A program made the translations under genes and the position numbers. Positions 61,345-64,000 of a DNA stretch of 64,000 nt are shown here, one piece after another. The stretch is taken from positions 517,997 to 581,996 of the forward strand of contig JASCOH010000002.1 in assembly GCA_029959295.1 (NCBI GenBank). Direction: 5' to 3'. Within the stretch, counting starts at the first letter, position 1; the number at the start of each line of letters is the position of its first letter. Below the pieces are notes generated by a model that was not told the DNA's origin, did not search any database, and was given only the letters and a program-made list of their open reading frames with translations. Source of the stretch: Flavobacteriaceae bacterium PS02334. GTDB taxonomy: Bacteria > Bacteroidota > Bacteroidia > Flavobacteriales > Flavobacteriaceae.

Positions 61345-64000
61345 TTAATATTTAACTACTCTTTTTGTAGTTTTTGCACTATCAGAGGTAATATTGAAAA
61401 TATAAACTCCTGATTGTAAGTTTGCAATGTCGATTTTTTCAGTTTCAGAAGTAAGCCTTTTTTGGATTACTAATCTTCCGTTCAAATCATAAACTGCAAC
61501 AGCGCAATTTCTGTGGATTGAAATCTCAGGAATTTTGATTGATACTTGAGACGAAGCAGGGTTAGGGTAGATAGTAACTCCAATACGGCTAAAATCTTCC
61601 ACTTTCAAATCTGGCGTAACTGTCAGCATTGCTGAATTTGAATTCACTGAACAAGTTGAACCGCTTGATACTATAACTCTATACAAATATCCGTTAAAAG
61701 TTTCAGGTACATTTGTCAAAGTTAATGTATTGGTAGTCGCTCCAGAATAAACCGGATTTGTACCTCCATTAGCAACGTCTGTCCATAAAGTTCCGTTCGT
61801 GCTAACTTGCCATTGATAACCTGTAGCATTAGTTGCTGTTGCGCTAAAAGTTGCATTTGTTCCTGCTGTAACAGAAGTAGCAACTGGTTGCGACGTTATG
61901 CTTATTGCAGCTGCTTGCGTGATAACGATAGTCTTAATGATAGAACATCCGTTTGCATCAGTAATAGTCACATTATAAGTTCCGGCAAGAAGCCCTGTAG
62001 CAGTAGCTGTAGTTCCTCCTGAAGGAGACCAAGAATAGGTATATGCACCGGTTCCTCCAGTTGCAGTTACGCTTGCACTACCAGTTGCAGCACCATTACA
62101 CGCAATATTAACTTGCGAAGTCGTAGCGGTAATTGCTGATGGCTGCGTGATCGTAAAACTTTGCGTTGCAGTACATCCGTTAGCGTCAGTTGCTGTTACC
62201 GTGTAGGTTCCAGAAGCCAGTCCTGTCGCTGTCGCTGCAGTTCCTCCAGTCGGTGCCCAAGAATAAGTATATCCTGGAGTTCCTCCTGTTACGCTAACCG
62301 TAGCAGATCCGTTGCTTCCTCCGTTGCAGGAAATGTTTGTCTGTGCAGCTGGCGATGCTACAAGCGCAGCAGGCTGCGTGATTGTAAAGCTTTGCGTTGC
62401 AGTACATCCGTTAGCGTCTGTTGCTGTTACCGTGTAAGTCCCAGAAGTCAGTCCTGATGCCGTAGCCGCAGTTCCACCAGATGGAGACCAAGAGTAAGTG
62501 TATCCTGGAGTTCCTCCAGTTACGTTAACCGTAGCAGATCCGTTTGTTCCTCCGTTGCAGGAAACGTTTGTCTGTGAAGCTGGCGATGCTACAAGCGCTG
62601 CAGGCTGCGTGATCGTAAAGCTTTGTGTTGCCGTACATCCGTTAGCGTCTGTTGCTGTTACCGTGTAGGTTCCAGAAGCCAGTCCTGAAGCAGTCGCTGC
62701 AGTTCCTCCTGATGGAGACCATGCGTAAGTGTAAGCTCCAGTTCCTCCAGTTACGTTAACCGTAGCAGATCCGTTGGTTGCTCCGTTGCAGGAAACATTG
62801 GTCTGTGAAGCTGGCGATGCTACAAGCGCTGCAGGCTGCGTGATCGTAAAGCTCTGCGTTGCCGTACATCCGTTAGCGTCTGTTGCTGTTACCGTGTAGG
62901 TTCCTGCTGCAAGCCCCGTCGCTGTCGCTGCAGTTCCTCCGGTCGGTGCCCAAGCATAAGTATATCCTGGAGTTCCGCCTGTTACGTTAACCGTAGCAGA
63001 TCCGTTTGTTCCTCCGTTGCAGGAAACGTTTGTCTGTGAAGCTGGCGATGCTACAAGCGCAGCAGGCTGCGTGATCGTAAAGCTTTGCGTTGCAGTACAT
63101 CCGTTAGCGTCTGTTGCTGTTACCGTGTAGGTTCCAGAAGTCAGTCCTGTCGCTGTTGCTGCAGTTCCACCAGTCGGTGCCCAAGAATAAGTGTATCCTG
63201 GAGTTCCTCCTGTTACATTAACCGTTGCAGATCCGTTGCTTCCTCCGTTGCAGGAAATATTTGTCTGTGCAGCTGGCGATGCTACAAGCGCAGCAGGCTG
63301 CGTTATTGTAAAGGTTCTTGTAATCTGGCATGAATTTGCATCGGTGATTGTCACCGTGTAGGTTCCTGATGCCAGTCCTGATGCCGTAGCTCCAGTTCCT
63401 CCTGATGGAGACCAAGAATAGGTGTATGCTCCCGCACCTCCAGATGGAGTAACCGTAGCCGTTCCGTTAGAGCCCCCATTGCAGGAAACGTTTGTCTGTG
63501 CCATCGTAGCTGTGATTGCAGTAGGCTGTGTAACCGTTGCGTTTACCGTTCCAGTACATCCGTTTGCGTCAGTTATCGTTACCGAATAGTTTCCGGCCGC
63601 AAGCCCTGTTCTGTCTTCAGTTGTGATGCCTCCGCCCCAGTTGAAAGTATATGGAGAAGTTCCACCTGTTGGCGTAAGGTTGATAGCTCCATTTGAGCCT
63701 CCGTTACAAGAAATATTTGTTACTACCGTGGTTCCTGCTACTGCTGCAGCAGGCTGTGTTACGGTGTATGATCTCGTTGCCGTACATCCGTTAGCGTCTG
63801 TAACCGTAACGGTGTATGTTCCCGCTGCAAGTCCTGTAGCAGTTGCCGCAGTTCCTCCAGACGGAGACCAAGCATAGGTGTATGCTCCTGCGCCTCCAGA
63901 TGGAGTAACCGAAGCCGTTCCGTTAGACCCTCCGTTGCAGGATACGTTTGTCTGCGCTCCGGTAGCGGTGCTGATAGCAGTAGGCTGCGTAATGGTGAAG
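61345..64000 (-). CDS. SprB-repeat surface protein with T9SS sorting domain, 5' part outside the window
   Basis: The minus frame is open from the right edge to the stop at 61345 (885 codons), so the Met at 63504 is internal. Nine complete repeats of the SprB type (77 residues each in the regular central block) are visible: QTNISCNGGSNGSATVNVTG, GTYTVTATDANGC, ITQPAALVA. They are followed by an Ig-like segment (VTAGTNATFSATATNATGYQ) and a type A sorting domain starting VTIYPNPASSQ and ending TTKRVVKY. The family includes the mobile gliding adhesin SprB, which has many such repeats. Here the total length is unknown. Export by T9SS and surface display follow from the sorting domain. Confidence 0.92.
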   Translation of the reverse strand, partial: FTITQPTAISTATGAQTNVSCNGGSNGTASVTPSGGAGAYTYAWSPSGGTAATATGLAAGTYTVTVTDANGCTATRSYTVTQPAAAVAGTTVVTNISCNGGSNGAINLTPTGGTSPYTFNWGGGITTEDRTGLAAGNYSVTITDANGCTGTVNATVTQPTAITATMAQTNVSCNGGSNGTATVTPSGGAGAYTYSWSPSGGTGATASGLASGTYTVTITDANSCQITRTFTITQPAALVASPAAQTNISCNGGSNGSATVNVTGGTPGYTYSWAPTGGTAATATGLTSGTYTVTATDANGCTATQSFTITQPAALVASPASQTNVSCNGGTNGSATVNVTGGTPGYTYAWAPTGGTAATATGLAAGTYTVTATDANGCTATQSFTITQPAALVASPASQTNVSCNGATNGSATVNVTGGTGAYTYAWSPSGGTAATASGLASGTYTVTATDANGCTATQSFTITQPAALVASPASQTNVSCNGGTNGSATVNVTGGTPGYTYSWSPSGGTAATASGLTSGTYTVTATDANGCTATQSFTITQPAALVASPAAQTNISCNGGSNGSATVSVTGGTPGYTYSWAPTGGTAATATGLASGTYTVTATDANGCTATQSFTITQPSAITATTSQVNIACNGAATGSASVTATGGTGAYTYSWSPSGGTTATATGLLAGTYNVTITDANGCSIIKTIVITQAAAISITSQPVATSVTAGTNATFSATATNATGYQWQVSTNGTLWTDVANGGTNPVYSGATTNTLTLTNVPETFNGYLYRVIVSSGSTCSVNSNSAMLTVTPDLKVEDFSRIGVTIYPNPASSQVSIKIPEISIHRNCAVAVYDLNGRLVIQKRLTSETEKIDIANLQSGVYIFNITSDSAKTTKRVVKY
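61895..64000. repeat. Tandem 231-bp coding repeats of the SprB-type gene
   Basis: Near-identical 231-bp units; for example CCGTTGCAGG recurs at 62321 and 62552. The outer units (61.9-62.1 kb and above 63.3 kb) are more divergent. The array is clearly richer in G+C than its surroundings. It continues past the right edge. Confidence 0.92.

Noticed and set aside
61807-63333. Cys/Ser-rich open frames on the plus strand through the repeat array
   Set aside because: They are the antisense of the SprB-type repeats. Their periodicity follows the 231-bp unit, and the minus strand is open through the whole region with a sorting domain at its end.
63504-63504. Met at 63504 as the start of the SprB-repeat gene
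   Set aside because: The frame continues upstream through further complete repeats to the window edge. The Met is a substitution inside a repeat.
61895-64000. CRISPR-like periodic repeats
   Set aside because: The period is 231 bp, repeats are contiguous and in frame, and there are no short repeat/spacer units or cas genes. They are protein repeats.

Overview
The window looks like the chromosome of a Flavobacterium-type member of the Bacteroidota. The grounds are: AT-rich sequence; promoters of the TTG-N19-TAnnTTTG type; SusC/SusD pairs; type IX secretion (T9SS) C-terminal sorting domains on two large surface proteins; SprB-type repeats; and a VgrG/DUF4280 set typical of the Bacteroidota type VI system (T6SSiii). 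No phage, insertion sequence, CRISPR array or rRNA was seen. One tRNA-Arg(ACG) is present.

Layout. 0-8 kb holds housekeeping and unknown genes: a truncated CHASE-PAS sensor, a HipA-like kinase with a DUF3037 partner, a PAP2 phosphatase, a YchJ-type protein, an AlkC-like DNA glycosylase and a 600-residue unknown. 7.7-11 kb is a TonB receptor/DUF4249 operon. 11-14.6 kb is a minus-strand operon (DUF1684, TatD, tcdA, two tandem HAD phosphatases) divergent from an MFS transporter. 16-18 kb is a BlaI/M56 regulator pair whose promoter lies inside a cluster of dyad operators. Then come apt, tRNA-Arg and, at 19-31 kb, two tandem di-haem peroxidases followed by an 8.1-kb gene. That gene encodes a single secreted polypeptide carrying a PhoD-like phosphatase at the N-terminus, four LamG modules, two beta-sandwich modules, a PhoX-like phosphatase, a PKD domain and a T9SS sorting domain. 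It is the most unusual object in the window.

31-36.8 kb holds an LRR protein, an MscS channel, an SPW-like membrane protein and a DUF6377-type regulator. 37.2-46.7 kb is a polysaccharide utilisation locus (PUL): DUF5004-like lipoprotein, surface protein, SusC, SusD, a GH71/GH99-like hydrolase and a GH97 alpha-glucosidase with SusB-type catalytic residues. An alpha-glucan target is likely, possibly alpha-1,3-linked.

46.9-58.3 kb is a compact island without T6SS structural genes: VgrG, a 56-residue spike-like protein, a DUF2235 lipase-like protein, a DUF2931 lipoprotein, a TTG-started LysM protein, a DUF4280 PAAR-like protein, an 877-residue OmpA-domain protein and three unknown or membrane genes that may give immunity. 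58.4-61.2 kb is a separate operon with its own promoter: unknown protein, polytopic membrane protein, histidine kinase and LuxR-type response regulator. The right edge is the 3' part of a large SprB-repeat adhesin-like gene, reading off the window.

All family assignments come from reading motifs by eye. No database search was run.
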